Positions 9,447-18,495 of a stretch of 23,912 nt of DNA are shown here, one piece after another. The DNA is from Priapulus caudatus (taxonomy: Eukaryota; Priapulida; Priapulimorpha; Priapulimorphida; Priapulidae). The notes under the pieces are model-generated. The model was not told where the DNA came from, did not search any database, and saw nothing but the letters and a program-made list of their open reading frames with translations. Positions within the stretch are counted from its first letter, which is position 1; every line of letters starts with the position of its first letter. A program made the translations under genes and the position numbers. The stretch is from positions 313,156 through 337,067 of the forward strand of contig NW_014577163.1 in assembly GCF_000485595.1 (NCBI RefSeq). Reading direction: 5' to 3'.

Positions 9447-9864
9447 GTTTTTAGTGCATCACATGACTATGCAATCTACTTTTCATGCGTATATACCTTC
9501 TTTATACTCCCTAATTTGCCGGTGCATTCGATGTAACAAAACGCTCGACACAAACACAATCGCCATTAATTCCAAAATCTTGCGTGGCGCCCAGACGCAG
9601 GAGATTCGTGACGTAAACACAATGCGTTATAATAACAATGCGTCGCGCAAGCGATAGTGCCCGCTAAGGCGGGCACTATCTCTTCATAGTGCCTGCTGCG
9701 TTATCCAATGAGATTGCAGCGATTTATCACGTCATGCACTAATTGCTTATAATAGTATTATTAGCTATTGGTACATATTATGTATACTCTTAGTCTATTA
9801 CCAGGGCAGTCCCGGTGACTGACTCACTGGCAGTGGCACCCATATTACAGTTTTCTATATCACA
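9447..9864. other. Intergenic with short AGTGCCCGC hairpin
   Basis: GATAGTGCCCGC-TAAG-GCGGGCACTATC at about 9653-9680 is a perfect hairpin sharing ATAGTGCCC with the 138-bp palindrome. It is followed by CATAGTGCCTGCTG, also related. No gene seen. Confidence 0.5.
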
Positions 9865-9879
9865 TCAATGATCCTTGAA

Positions 9880-10034
9880 CACATCATATTACAATCTACT
9901 ACTATTATTTATCATTATTATTATTATATTATTTCTATGCTGGCAACCGAGCTCTATCTATATTATATCACATCATTATATTACATCATAATATTACAGT
10001 CTCCTACTAAATTATTTCTATGCTGGCAACCGAT
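9880..10034. repeat. Imperfect tandem duplication of about 80-90 bp
   Basis: TATTTCTATGCTGGCAACCGA occurs near 9932 and again near 10014, each preceded by similar acatcata..ttacartct..tacta sequence. AT-rich and non-coding. Confidence 0.65.
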
Positions 10035-10065
10035 CCAAAGAGCTTATAATGATTATGATATGAGC

Positions 10066-10208
10066 ATCTTGACCACTGATCTCTATAATATAATCGATTA
10101 TATTATATTATATTATTATTATATTATTATATTATTATATTATTATATTATATTAATCGATTATATTAATATAATCTCGATTATATTATAGAGATCAGTG
10201 ATCTTGAC
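10066..10208. mobile_element. hAT-type MITE with perfect 8-bp target duplication
   Basis: Element 10074-10200 (127 bp) has 24-bp perfect inverted ends starting CACTGATCTCTATAATATAA. ATCTTGAC stands directly at both sides (10066-10073 and 10201-10208). Interior is AT only. The perfect duplication suggests a recent insertion. Confidence 0.88.
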
Positions 10209-10310
10209 AGCTCTTTGACCGATCTCACTAGATCTCACTCTAGATCTCACTTGTTGACAGCGCCACCAATTGGCAAGAATAGAAGATAATGTAATAAAAT
10301 GTCGAGCCCC

Positions 10311-10416
10311 ACACCTGCCCTAGACTGGTACTCGCTCCCACCTCGATTACTCGACGGTGTAGCCATCGAGTAACTAAGCCGAGAGGTGGGAGCGAGTACC
10401 AGTCTACACCTGCCCT
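10311..10416. mobile_element. 84-bp foldback with 11-bp target duplication, MULE-like
   Basis: AGACTGGTACTCGCTCCCAC and its inverse bound 10322-10405, with arms of at least 23 bp. ACACCTGCCCT occurs immediately before (10311-10321) and after (10406-10416). Duplications of 9-11 bp are characteristic of Mutator-like elements. It ends about 85 bp before the Ly6-like start codon. Confidence 0.8.
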
Positions 10417-10501
10417 GGCACACCTGGGCGGTTACATTCTTCTGTATTGAAAACCAGTAGCGGCGTGACGGCGTCGATGCTTTATACATTCACATTTAAA
10501 G

Positions 10502-10553
10502 ATGGAGGATGTTTCTACAGTTGTTGTCGTGTTACTGGCGTTGTGTCATACTG
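10502..10553 (+). CDS. Ly6-like gene exon 1: start and signal peptide
   Basis: ATG at 10502 in the context aaagATGg; it encodes MEDVSTVVVVLLALCHT plus one base of the next codon. Donor ctg/gtaaga. The exon lies about 85 bp downstream of a foldback transposon, so the 5'-UTR and promoter overlap or border that element. Confidence 0.75.
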
Positions 10554-13464
10554 GTAAGAACCGAGATCGTTAATTATTCGCGCGTGCATTTATACGGTGA
10601 CAGTGTTTAATAGCGTACCTTTTCGGTACATTATTCACACATAAATTGGACACAACTGTTGCAGGTCACACAAAAACAGAAGTCGGGGACGTGTATGACT
10701 CAACTTGTAGTCGGTTCAAGGATAGAGAACATGGGTCCCAATAAAACCAATGTCATTTACATCAATATAAATTATTAAATATAATATTAATTATTATATC
10801 AATATAATAGGTTAGGGTTATGGTTAGGCCTTAGGGTTAGGCACATTGGTTTTATTGGGACCCATGTACGTTCTCTATCATTTGGGCCTGTAGTCTACGT
10901 CTACGTCTACATCTGACACAGGCACTTGGGACAGAGTCAGTAAAAACTGAAAATAATATGAACGCACATTCACAAATACTACCGTACCTCTCAATTACAG
11001 TTCCACTGTTGTGTCACTGTATATCAACTTTCCTTCATAAAAACAAACACCGAACGCTCCCGCACTCGCCGCTGCGAGTGTGCTGTGTCGCCATTAGTTC
11101 TAGTACTATAGCCCGCTTACATTAATTGCCACTGCCAGCGGCAACTGTACGCGGGCTATAGTACTAGAGCTATGTCGCCATTAGCTCTAGTACTATAGCC
11201 CGCGTACAGTTGCCGCTTTGAGACCAAATTGTATATATATATATATCAGGAGTAGATAATAGGGAAGGAGTGTGACATCAATAAACAAGGGAAATTCGTC
11301 ATTTACTAGCCTTAGAATACCTACGATTTACTACGCGTAACGCAACCAACTTGAGCTCAAATCGTACACAGTACATTTGCCTAGCATCGTGCTAAATCGT
11401 TTCCTCGTATACACCCGCAATCCGGAGATAGAGACTAAAACGTACGACACGATTATCCATTCTGTTGCCAGCACACAGAATCCAATAGACGCAAAACTTG
11501 AAACAAAAGGCAGCTACTAACGCGCTATTGCTAACTCGGCGAGGCATGTGGCTCGCTGGGAGATTAGGCATCAACGCAACACTCGGCGAGATAACCTTTG
11601 ACCCGGTACACAGCTACATACCGGCATACCGACATACAGCTGGCATGCCCCCACGCACGCACGCCAACCGCAATCAGCAGCAGATCGGGCTCAAATCTCC
11701 CAGCGAGCCACATTGCCCGCCGAGTTAGCAATAGCGCGTTAGTAGCTGCCTTTTGTTTCAAGTTTTGCGCCTATTGGATTCTGTGTGCTGGCAACAGAAT
11801 GGATAATCGTGTCATACGTTTTAGTCTCTCTATCTCCGGATTGCGGGTGTATACGAGGAAACGATTTAGCACGATGCTAGGCGAATGTACTGTGTACGAT
11901 TTGCGCTCAAGTTGGTTGAGTTACGCGTAGTAAATCGTAGGTATTCTAAGGCTAGTAAATGACGAATTTCCCTTGTTTATTGAAGTCACACTCCTTCCCT
12001 ATTATCTACTCCTGATATATATATATACAATCAAGAGTAGATAATAGAGTCTCTATAATCTACTCTTGATACAATGTATATATATATATATGTATATTAT
12101 ATATATACATTGTATATATATATATATATATATACATATATATACACTAGGGGTCAGTGATACATATGGTATTTTGTTCTAAAGTAAAACAATGTGGCTA
12201 TCTTTGTCAGGCTGCAAAGATATATGATCCCAGTTATTACCTAGGTAATGCTATTTATTGCATTCATAAGGTTGCATTCATTCTGGCTATTTCATTTTTT
12301 CACTGGGTGTGGGCCAGGGTGCATCTTGGTTGATAAGAGAGGTGCTTTGTTGTTGTTGTTGTTTTTTGTGGCTAATGCTGCTGCTGCTTCTGCTGCTGTT
12401 GCTGCTGTTGCTGCTGCAGTACCGAAGTTATTGTCGTAGATTACAGGGAGGAAAATCTTTTGCAGTTTCATGGATTTCTGATTTTTTTAGCTGTTAGTAC
12501 TGATTTGGATAAATTCAAAGAGAAAATTTAGGTGGGGTTAGAATACCTTACGTGATTTAAAGACCAGACTTAGCCCGATGTCTCATAAACTATAGTCATG
12601 GGAATTGGTTGGAATTCCATCATCAATCATCGGTTGCACGCAACCGATCGATGATTGAAGATAATCAGTTGAATGTTATTGATCGCGGCTACCAGATGTT
12701 GAAATATATTATATATCATATAATACAGTATTTTTTTATAATACAATATTCGAAAAGCTATATGACAGTATTATGCATGCTTATGTTTGGTGCAGGTTAT
12801 ATTTACTGTCTTCATGCTGTATAGTAACCAAACTAAACACAATAATAAAATTAAGTGTCATTTCATCAGTGTTTGCAAATTTTATTAAAAAATGTGAAAA
12901 AAACTTTTTTGATTGATTATTTATTTTCATAATCAAGCGCTTATACGTATAGTCGGTTGCTGCAAACGACTGACTTTCGATTATAATCGATCATCGGGAC
13001 ATCACTATCATAAAGTCGGATCACATTGTTAGAGAGCAACTTGTTTAGTTTAGTAAAACTATGGAGTATTAACTAAGTCGAGTGTATTCCAGATTGTGAC
13101 TGTAGGTATTTTGTACACCATTTGTCGTTGCAATTTTTTGTTCAATTATGATTTCAGATTTTTTTGTCGGTCATTCTCATCCCTGATCCTGAGGTCATGA
13201 TTGCTTGTTGACAGGTCTAGCCATAAGATGCTACTCATGTACAGTTCCTCCATATCCAGGAGCGGATCTTCATACAAATAAACGCAACATCTGTCCAGAC
13301 ATTAGTTGTCCGGGACCAAAGGAGGAACAAGTATGTGTGAAGATTACTGATAACAGAGGAAGTAAGTATCACAGTAATATTAATAATAATAACAATAATA
13401 ATAATAATAATTTAGAATGGATATTCTGGTGTAAACTGTATGTATTTCCCTCCAGAGTACTCAG

Positions 13465-13495
<31 letters not shown>

Positions 13496-14176
13496 TGTGT
13501 GTCGGAGATTATTGTCACAGAGACAATTAGGAATCACCATCATGGGAGAGAAAAACCACCCAGTCTGAAATAGGCTTGAATAATATATTTACGGTGACCT
13601 GTTGTGCAGACGTGTTTCATAGCAGTTTTGCACATGAATAAGAGAGAGAGAGAGAGAGAGAGCTAATTTTGTCTATTACGTATTTACCTTTGTCACTTTT
13701 TGTCATACTGGGTTTTGTCATGAAAGTATGTACACATTGTTTCTAGGCGAAGAGGTCATCGTAAGAGGGTGCCTTTGGGACCTCAGATCAAGTAACTGGG
13801 CTCCTCTGCTCCCTGGAGATGTATTTACAGGTATGTGACTTACTTATTTAACAGTGAAAATAAATCATGCTTAGGATATGCGCATTAAAACAGTTCTTTG
13901 TCTCCATGGAATCTTTATTAATTTATATATGTTTACAGCTGATTCAGTCCTCCAATCTTTAACATTATCTTCGCAGGATGCCGGAAACCAGCTGTCGATA
14001 AATACCTAACGCCTAATGACTACTATCTGAACGTGTACAAGCAACCACACGAATCCATAGACTTCTGCTTCTGCAATGACTGGATATGGTGCAATGGCGC
14101 ACCACAACTGGTGAAGTCGGCCATCCTGCCTGGTTTACTATTGGCTTTGTCGCTGTGGCATTTATTGTACGCATGA
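10502..14176 (+). CDS. Ly6/uPAR-family (three-finger) GPI-anchored-type protein, 160 aa, 4 exons
   Basis: Exons are 10502-10553, 13215-13361, 13747-13830 and 13977-14176, all joined by phase 1 introns with canonical borders (gtaaga, gtaagt, gtatgt donors). The product starts with a hydrophobic signal peptide (about residues 1-20, VVVVLLAL core). The mature part has ten cysteines at 23, 26, 44, 49, 58, 75, 96, 125, 127 and 133, beginning RCYSC and ending CFCNDWIWCN; this is the LU-domain pattern with the invariant final Cys-Asn. A short tail ends in a hydrophobic run (ILPGLLLALSLWHLLYA), as expected for GPI-anchor replacement. Such proteins sit outside the plasma membrane and modulate receptors or channels; the ligand cannot be read from sequence. 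No N-glycosylation sequon is visible. It differs from the classic CC...CN ending by having CFC. Alternatives (a snake-toxin-like secreted protein) are unlikely given the tail. Confidence 0.85.
10722..10878. mobile_element. Foldback with TTAGGG-like loop
   Basis: Arms 10722-10753 and 10843-10878 are inverted copies (ATAGAGAACATGGGTCCCAA...), identical apart from a four-base insertion (GTAC). The loop carries GGTTAGGGTTATGGTTAGGC. It lies in intron 1 of the Ly6-like gene. No clear target duplication. Confidence 0.75.
11086..11216. repeat. Three-copy direct/inverted repeat cluster
   Basis: A 35-bp sequence TAGCTCTAGTACTATAGCCC(GC...) lies at 11182-11216; its perfect inverse is at 11138-11172 with only nine bases between. 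A shorter direct copy is at about 11095-11116. TGTCGCCATTAG precedes both direct copies. Located in intron 1 of the Ly6-like gene. Confidence 0.8.
11245..12016. mobile_element. 772-bp foldback element, ~320-bp arms
   Basis: Arms 11245-11565 and 11694-12016 are inverted copies with scattered mismatches; the loop is 11566-11693. Ends ATCAGGAGTAGATAATAGGG recur in the palindrome at 8841-8901. (TA)n flanks both sides. Open frames within it are strand mirrors and do not resemble any transposase. It lies wholly in intron 1 of the Ly6-like gene, so the pre-mRNA would fold into a long hairpin. Confidence 0.88.
12030..12070. mobile_element. 41-bp palindrome, diverged member of the same foldback family
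   Basis: ATCAAGAGTAGATAATAGAG and its inverse form a nearly perfect hairpin. It differs from ATCAGGAGTAGATAATAGGG at two positions and is only 13 bases from the end of the 772-bp element. Confidence 0.7.
12071..12147. repeat. (TA)n microsatellite
   Basis: Runs of TA with CATTGTATA/TATACAATG inverted pieces. Likely a preferred insertion target for the TA-flanked palindromes nearby. Confidence 0.8.
12148..13214. other. Remainder of Ly6-like intron 1
   Basis: Holds a (TGC)n run at 12376-12418, a hairpin at 12623-12658 (ATCATCGGTTGC / GCAACCGAT...) and a second small hairpin near 12951-12970. No additional exon recognised. Confidence 0.45.
13215..13361 (+). CDS. Ly6-like gene exon 2: first fingers of LU domain
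   Basis: Acceptor ttgttgacag ends at 13214; donor gga a/gtaagt. It encodes (G)LAIRCYSCTVPPYPGADL, then NICPDISCPGPKEEQVCV, with five of the ten LU cysteines. The RCYSC start is a hallmark of Ly6/uPAR domains. Confidence 0.88.
13378..13494. repeat. (AAT)n and (TA)n microsatellites in Ly6-like intron 2
   Basis: AAT/AAC triplets at about 13379-13411 and (TA)n at 13469-13494. Intronic; the asparagine-run reading frame over it is not coding. Confidence 0.8.
13640..13662. repeat. (GA)n microsatellite
   Basis: Pure GA repeat of about 22 bases inside intron 2 of the Ly6-like gene. Confidence 0.85.
13747..13830 (+). CDS. Ly6-like gene exon 3
   Basis: Acceptor gtttctag ends at 13746; donor aca g/gtatgt after 13830. 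It encodes (S)EEVIVRGCLWDLRSSNWAP and LLPGDVFT, holding one LU cysteine (75). Phase 1 at both ends. Confidence 0.85.
13977..14176 (+). CDS. Ly6-like gene exon 4: C-terminal cysteines and GPI-signal tail
   Basis: Acceptor tcttcgcag ends at 13976; stop TGA 14174-14176. It encodes (G)CRKPAVDKYLTPNDYYLN, the CFCNDWIWCN knot ending and the hydrophobic C-terminal tail. An AATAAA at 15388-15393 is a possible polyadenylation signal, which would make the 3'-UTR about 1.2 kb. Confidence 0.87.
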
Positions 14177-15393
14177 TGTTAGATCATGTCTTTTGGGTGT
14201 ACAATCCCTAATAACAGTGAGTTTTAGGAATCTCAATAATTTGTGGTCCCTTCCAATGTCGTTTGGACACCATTGTTGTGTATACATGTGTACATTCCTG
14301 TACAGTCACTATCAAAGATAGAAGCATGTCATTGCATTTGGTAAAACAACACAAATGTGTCATTCATACCTGGACATCTGGTAGAAAGATTTTTATGCTG
14401 AGATGTTTCTCATTAACCTGAACAACTAATGTTCCAACGTGTTTTTTATTATACTGCTGTCAGTGTGTTTGGTAGCTATCAATTGAAACTTGATTATTCA
14501 GTATATATTATGATTGCGTCTTTAGAAATCAAGCTGAACTACTAGGTACTACAGGTATAAATCCATAAGACTGGATGTCCATTTGCAAATTTTTGGCTTT
14601 TACCAACTTTCAATCGCTCATCTAAATTCGTCAATGTTTTTATATGTACGTGAAAGTCTCTCTCCCTCTATATTACAGTCATGCATCATTTGGACACGTA
14701 CGCATTTTATATTCACGTGGTTTGTGCAATTAACTATTCTTTACTTTTAAGAATACTCATTTATGGAATCTCGTGTTACAATCAATTTCCATCATTTACA
14801 TTAAGTTTATTTGGTAGTCTACACATTGGAACCGTCAATTACAGTACTGATCATGTACGTTGTAGGAGAATGAAAAATGCTTTTCCAATACGTTATTAAC
14901 CTGTGTACATGAGATGGCAAAGCAAGTACGTATAAGCAAAATGCAACGAGAATTTGTGTGTGCAGTTGTGTCTATAAGGCCACTATAAGGTAAGAACTCA
15001 TTTGGATATAGCATATGTGTATCAACCTCTAATAGTTTAGACATTTAGGTAAAATGGCAAAAGAGTTTTTAACATAATTATCCTGTAGCATTAGCTATAG
15101 TGTGTGGGGCGAGGTGTTTGGTGTGGGTAGTAGACAGAGGGCATGTCACATTTATACATTGTGAGTTATCGGTTTTCAGAAGATGAGCAGTATTTTTCAC
15201 ATTGTTAGAAGAATAACAGTAGGGTTTCTTGTGTCTCCTGTTATATCTACACGTTTATGTAATCATGTAAAGCGGGCATTGTGATTAGCACAGCTGCTCG
15301 TTCTGTTTTAGTGCGTCCGCTATGAATTTCGGTATATATATCTGCATTTAAGTGTTTTTACGGTGTCTGCTGCTACATTCACATGTAAATAAA
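14177..15393 (+). other. Probable 3'-UTR and flank of the Ly6-like gene
   Basis: No other gene is seen. AATAAA at 15388-15393 is the first clear poly(A) signal after the stop; use of an earlier variant signal is possible. Confidence 0.4.
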
Positions 15394-16870
15394 ATACTTT
15401 TTTTAAACTTTTACACGATTTTGTATGGTACGGTTAACTGTATTATCCTTCACATTGTATTTTCACCATTAAACAAATATGTGTATTAAATATATAATGT
15501 TGCGCGTTTCATCAACAAGGGCCCGAACGAAAAATAGCCATTACATTGACACCTATTCCTTACTGGCAGGAATACCATGGCGTGCCCATTTTTTAGCTCA
15601 TCTGACACGGTCACATACAGCTTTTAGAGTGGCATGGGCTTCCGTCCGTCCATCCGACGTCAAACAATATGGGGACAAATCTAAATGGCTGGACGTAAAT
15701 CTAAAAAGACATTTGCATGTCGAATCAGGGGGTCAACCGTGAGAAAGAGGGGAACAAGGAGGCATATGAGGAAATTTGGAATTGTGGCACAAATGAAGTG
15801 GCTTCAACTATTCTTGTTATTAGCTCATATGCTCTGGGTATAACCCTAACCCTAACAAGGCAACGGAGGCTCTGCCGCAGAAGGCAACGTAAAGTCGACT
15901 GTTATAGAGCCAAGGACGACTCAAGGTGTATAGTCTGTCAGACTGTCACCCTAAGTAAACGTAAGGTTCCATGTCGAACTGCGTACGATCGGGGACAGAG
16001 CCGATTTACTAATTAATTATTAATTAATTATTAATTACGTTTTGAGGCATGGAAGGTTCAGTAAAGTGCGCAAGACCATGCCTGAATTCGCATGACACGC
16101 ATATAAATCGGGACTCACCTTAAGGAAATGAGTCGGGTTGCTAATTAGACGCACCGGTTAATCGCTAATAAACCATGGTCCCAGTAATATTCTCCCAAGT
16201 ATTTCTATACAACGTAGCTGGATTCTAATCTGTTGCAATGGTTTTAAAATATTTACGACGTATAGCCTACATATTGATTAACTGTAAGTGAAAACGGTAG
16301 CTTGAATTAAATTGGCCAGACAAAATAACGTGATGTATACAATGATTTACGGCTCATACATCACAAATTGTCATGAACGAGCTCGTCTGAAAACATCAAA
16401 TAGCAACACTACTGTTAAAATCTCACCGTAACATATTTATTATCAAAATAAAGACTATACAGCACCCAGTGATGATTTACAAACTTTGCCAGCAATATTT
16501 CACACATAGTTGGCATGTAGCTAGCTATTTATACGATTCTACGCTATACGTACATAGTGTATAATACAGCTTTGAATACATTATAATTCGATGTATTGTG
16601 TAATAGCTTGCGAACTGTGTGGTGAGAATGTTAGGGAGCATTCTCATGGTCGGAACTAATTCAGAAACTTCATGATTCCCTAAATGTTAATTACAATACA
16701 CAAATCCATGGATCATTATATGAATTGTCAAACAGATGATCAGAGCTGCTGTCAAACTAGTATTATATAGCCAAAATAACGTTTTTGTAATTACAAATAT
16801 ATAGCTACAACATTGCCGAGTAGAATATATATAATAGCTGCTACATCACTACATAATATATATATATATA
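15394..16870. other. Intergenic with retroelement-like debris
   Basis: TTTTTAGCTCATCTGACACG near 15592 followed by CTTCCGTCCGTCCATCCGAC resembles, from memory, dispersed repeats common in marine invertebrates. TAACCCTAACCCTAAC at 15841-15856 is telomere-like. The remainder is AT-rich and shows nothing further. Confidence 0.35.
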
Positions 16871-17344
16871 CAGGCCCGTAGCCAGGGGGGGTTCGGGGGG
16901 TTCGAACGAACCCCCCCCCCCTCGAGACTCCCTCCCTCAAGCAAAAAATCTTTTTTTTGAAAATTTGCAAAAATTTCACCTCAGGTCGCTCCATTTTAGT
17001 GTAATAATTGCAAAATCTCCATCGTGCGGGAGGGTGAACAGTGAACACCCCCCTCCCACACCCTCCTCCCCCAGCTCGGTCGCTTGGCTCCCTCGCCTGG
17101 TCGCTTCGCGCCCGAGGAGCAGGGGCGTGTACAGGGGGGTCCAGGGAGTCCGGACCCCCCTTGCTCGCGCAGAAAACGCATCTGAGGGGGTGTAATTTAA
17201 AAAAATTTTAAAGACCCCCCCTTCGCGTGCTCGCAACTATGGGTTACGGTTAGACCCCTGGTACAAATCCTGTATACGCCCCTGCGAGCAAATTGCAACA
17301 TGAAAACGCACCCGCCCACACTCAGAAAGCTGGCTACGGGCCTG
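16871..17344. mobile_element. hAT-like MITE (outer element of nested pair)
   Basis: It begins CAGGCCCGTAGCCAG and ends CTGGCTACGGGCCTG, perfect 15-bp terminal inverted repeats. TATATATA flanks both sides, as an 8-bp duplication or simply the (TA)n target. G and C runs follow the left end. The element is interrupted by another at 17120-17284. Confidence 0.85.
17120..17284. mobile_element. hAT-like MITE nested inside the outer element
   Basis: It begins CAGGGGCGTGTACAG and ends ATACGCCCCTG. The internal block gctcgcgcagaaaacgcatctgaggggg and the following cccccccttcgcgtg are shared with the element at 55-225. No clean target duplication; CGAG occurs on both sides. Confidence 0.75.
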
Positions 17345-18255
17345 TATATATATATATATATATATATATAATTACCTTGCTACAAGGTAAACATCTCTTT
17401 AGAAACATAGATAGCTTAGCACCAGTACTAGCAATCGCGCACTTGGAACATAATTCGACATATTACATCACTATATTACATCACTATCCCATAAATCAGC
17501 TCATTTGGCGTTGCTGCCAATTATCAATTTTTGCAAAAATATCTGAAATTAAAATTCCTGATCTCTGACTTAGACTTATTGATCCATTCAAGCACATGTT
17601 ACAAACAGCTACAATATACAATCACAATGTTATACTAAGTGCTATTGAATATATACCACAAGTTCAAACTGAATGTAGTGCCATTTCATATGAAGCTCCT
17701 ATCAAGTAAATTGCTTATAAAAGTATATGCTGATGTATATATAAAGAAATGCTTGCACATTTACTCTGTGAAATATTATCTTGCGAAATGTTATCAAAGA
17801 GATTGACACTATTTTCATTACTGAAGTTTTAGGCATTTATAATTAAATGACGCTGTGAGTCTACAGGCTCTGTAGACGCAAAAACTTTCATGCGTGGATA
17901 CCTTTGTAATGGAATGTATCACATTCTACCACATAAAACCTTACACAGCAAAAAAACCTAATAAATCTGTTAAACCTGATAAATCTGTTTCACAGGAGAT
18001 ATGGAAGGGCCAATGGGACTTTTCTAACATTAAACAAGAGCCGCAGAGCGTCTGGACTCATCTGAGGTCTGTTGCTACGGTTATAAACGTAACATTCAAG
18101 TCGTGCGTAGTGACACCTTTGTTAGGCGCAGATATGCAGATACGCAGTTGCGTACACATCATTTCAGCAACCTTCTGCATTCTGCATACCTCCGAACAAA
18201 TCCCATTGGTTAATACAAATCGCGTGCCTGAAACTCCTGTTTTATGGTGCATTGT
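17345..18255. other. Intergenic, no gene seen
   Basis: AT-rich. One perfect small hairpin GTCTACAG-GCT-CTGTAGAC at 17859-17877. The longest open frame (17894-18334) has no recognisable domain and runs into a telomere-like/poly(A) tract. Confidence 0.4.
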
Positions 18256-18310
18256 GACCCTAACCCTAACCCTATTAAAAAAAAAAAAAATTAATTGTAA
18301 AAAAAAATTG
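18256..18310. repeat. Telomere-like tract followed by poly(A)
   Basis: ACCCTAACCCTAACCCTA at 18257-18274, then A14. The adjacent A-rich tail suggests a retroposed or repair-inserted sequence. Confidence 0.7.
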
Positions 18311-18423
18311 TTGTTATTAAATTGTTGTCAATAAATCATGTAAATATTTACGTTAATTGGAAAAAATAGTTAAATGGATAAAGATAGAAAAATACAGAAA
18401 ACAGGTAAATAATAAAAAATCAG

Positions 18424-18495
18424 ATGGGATTCGATCCAATGACCTTTGAGCCGAGACGCCTGTGCTGTAGGCGTTCGGCTATCCAGGCTTATTGG
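18424..18495 (-). repeat. tRNA-like sequence (SINE head or tRNA pseudogene)
   Basis: On the minus strand GGATCGAATCCC with ATTGG/CCCAT pairing forms a T-arm (four of five pairs), and GGATAGCCGAACG is A-box-like. A strong hairpin AGCCGA-ACGCCT / AGGCGT-TCGGCT replaces a normal D and anticodon arm. No acceptor stem, so not a working tRNA. Confidence 0.5.

Noticed and set aside
11392-11930. Related open frames on opposite strands (both containing MKQKAATNALLLTRR)
   Set aside because: They mirror each other because of the 772-bp inverted repeat; no domain resembles a transposase.
15479-16016. Two open frames of 87 and 99 codons
   Set aside because: They cross repeat-like sequence (AGCTCATCTGAC, CCGTCCGTCC, telomere-like CCCTAA) and show no protein family.
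17894-18334. 146-codon open frame
   Set aside because: No recognisable domain, no splice or start support, and it ends in telomere-like and poly(A) sequence.
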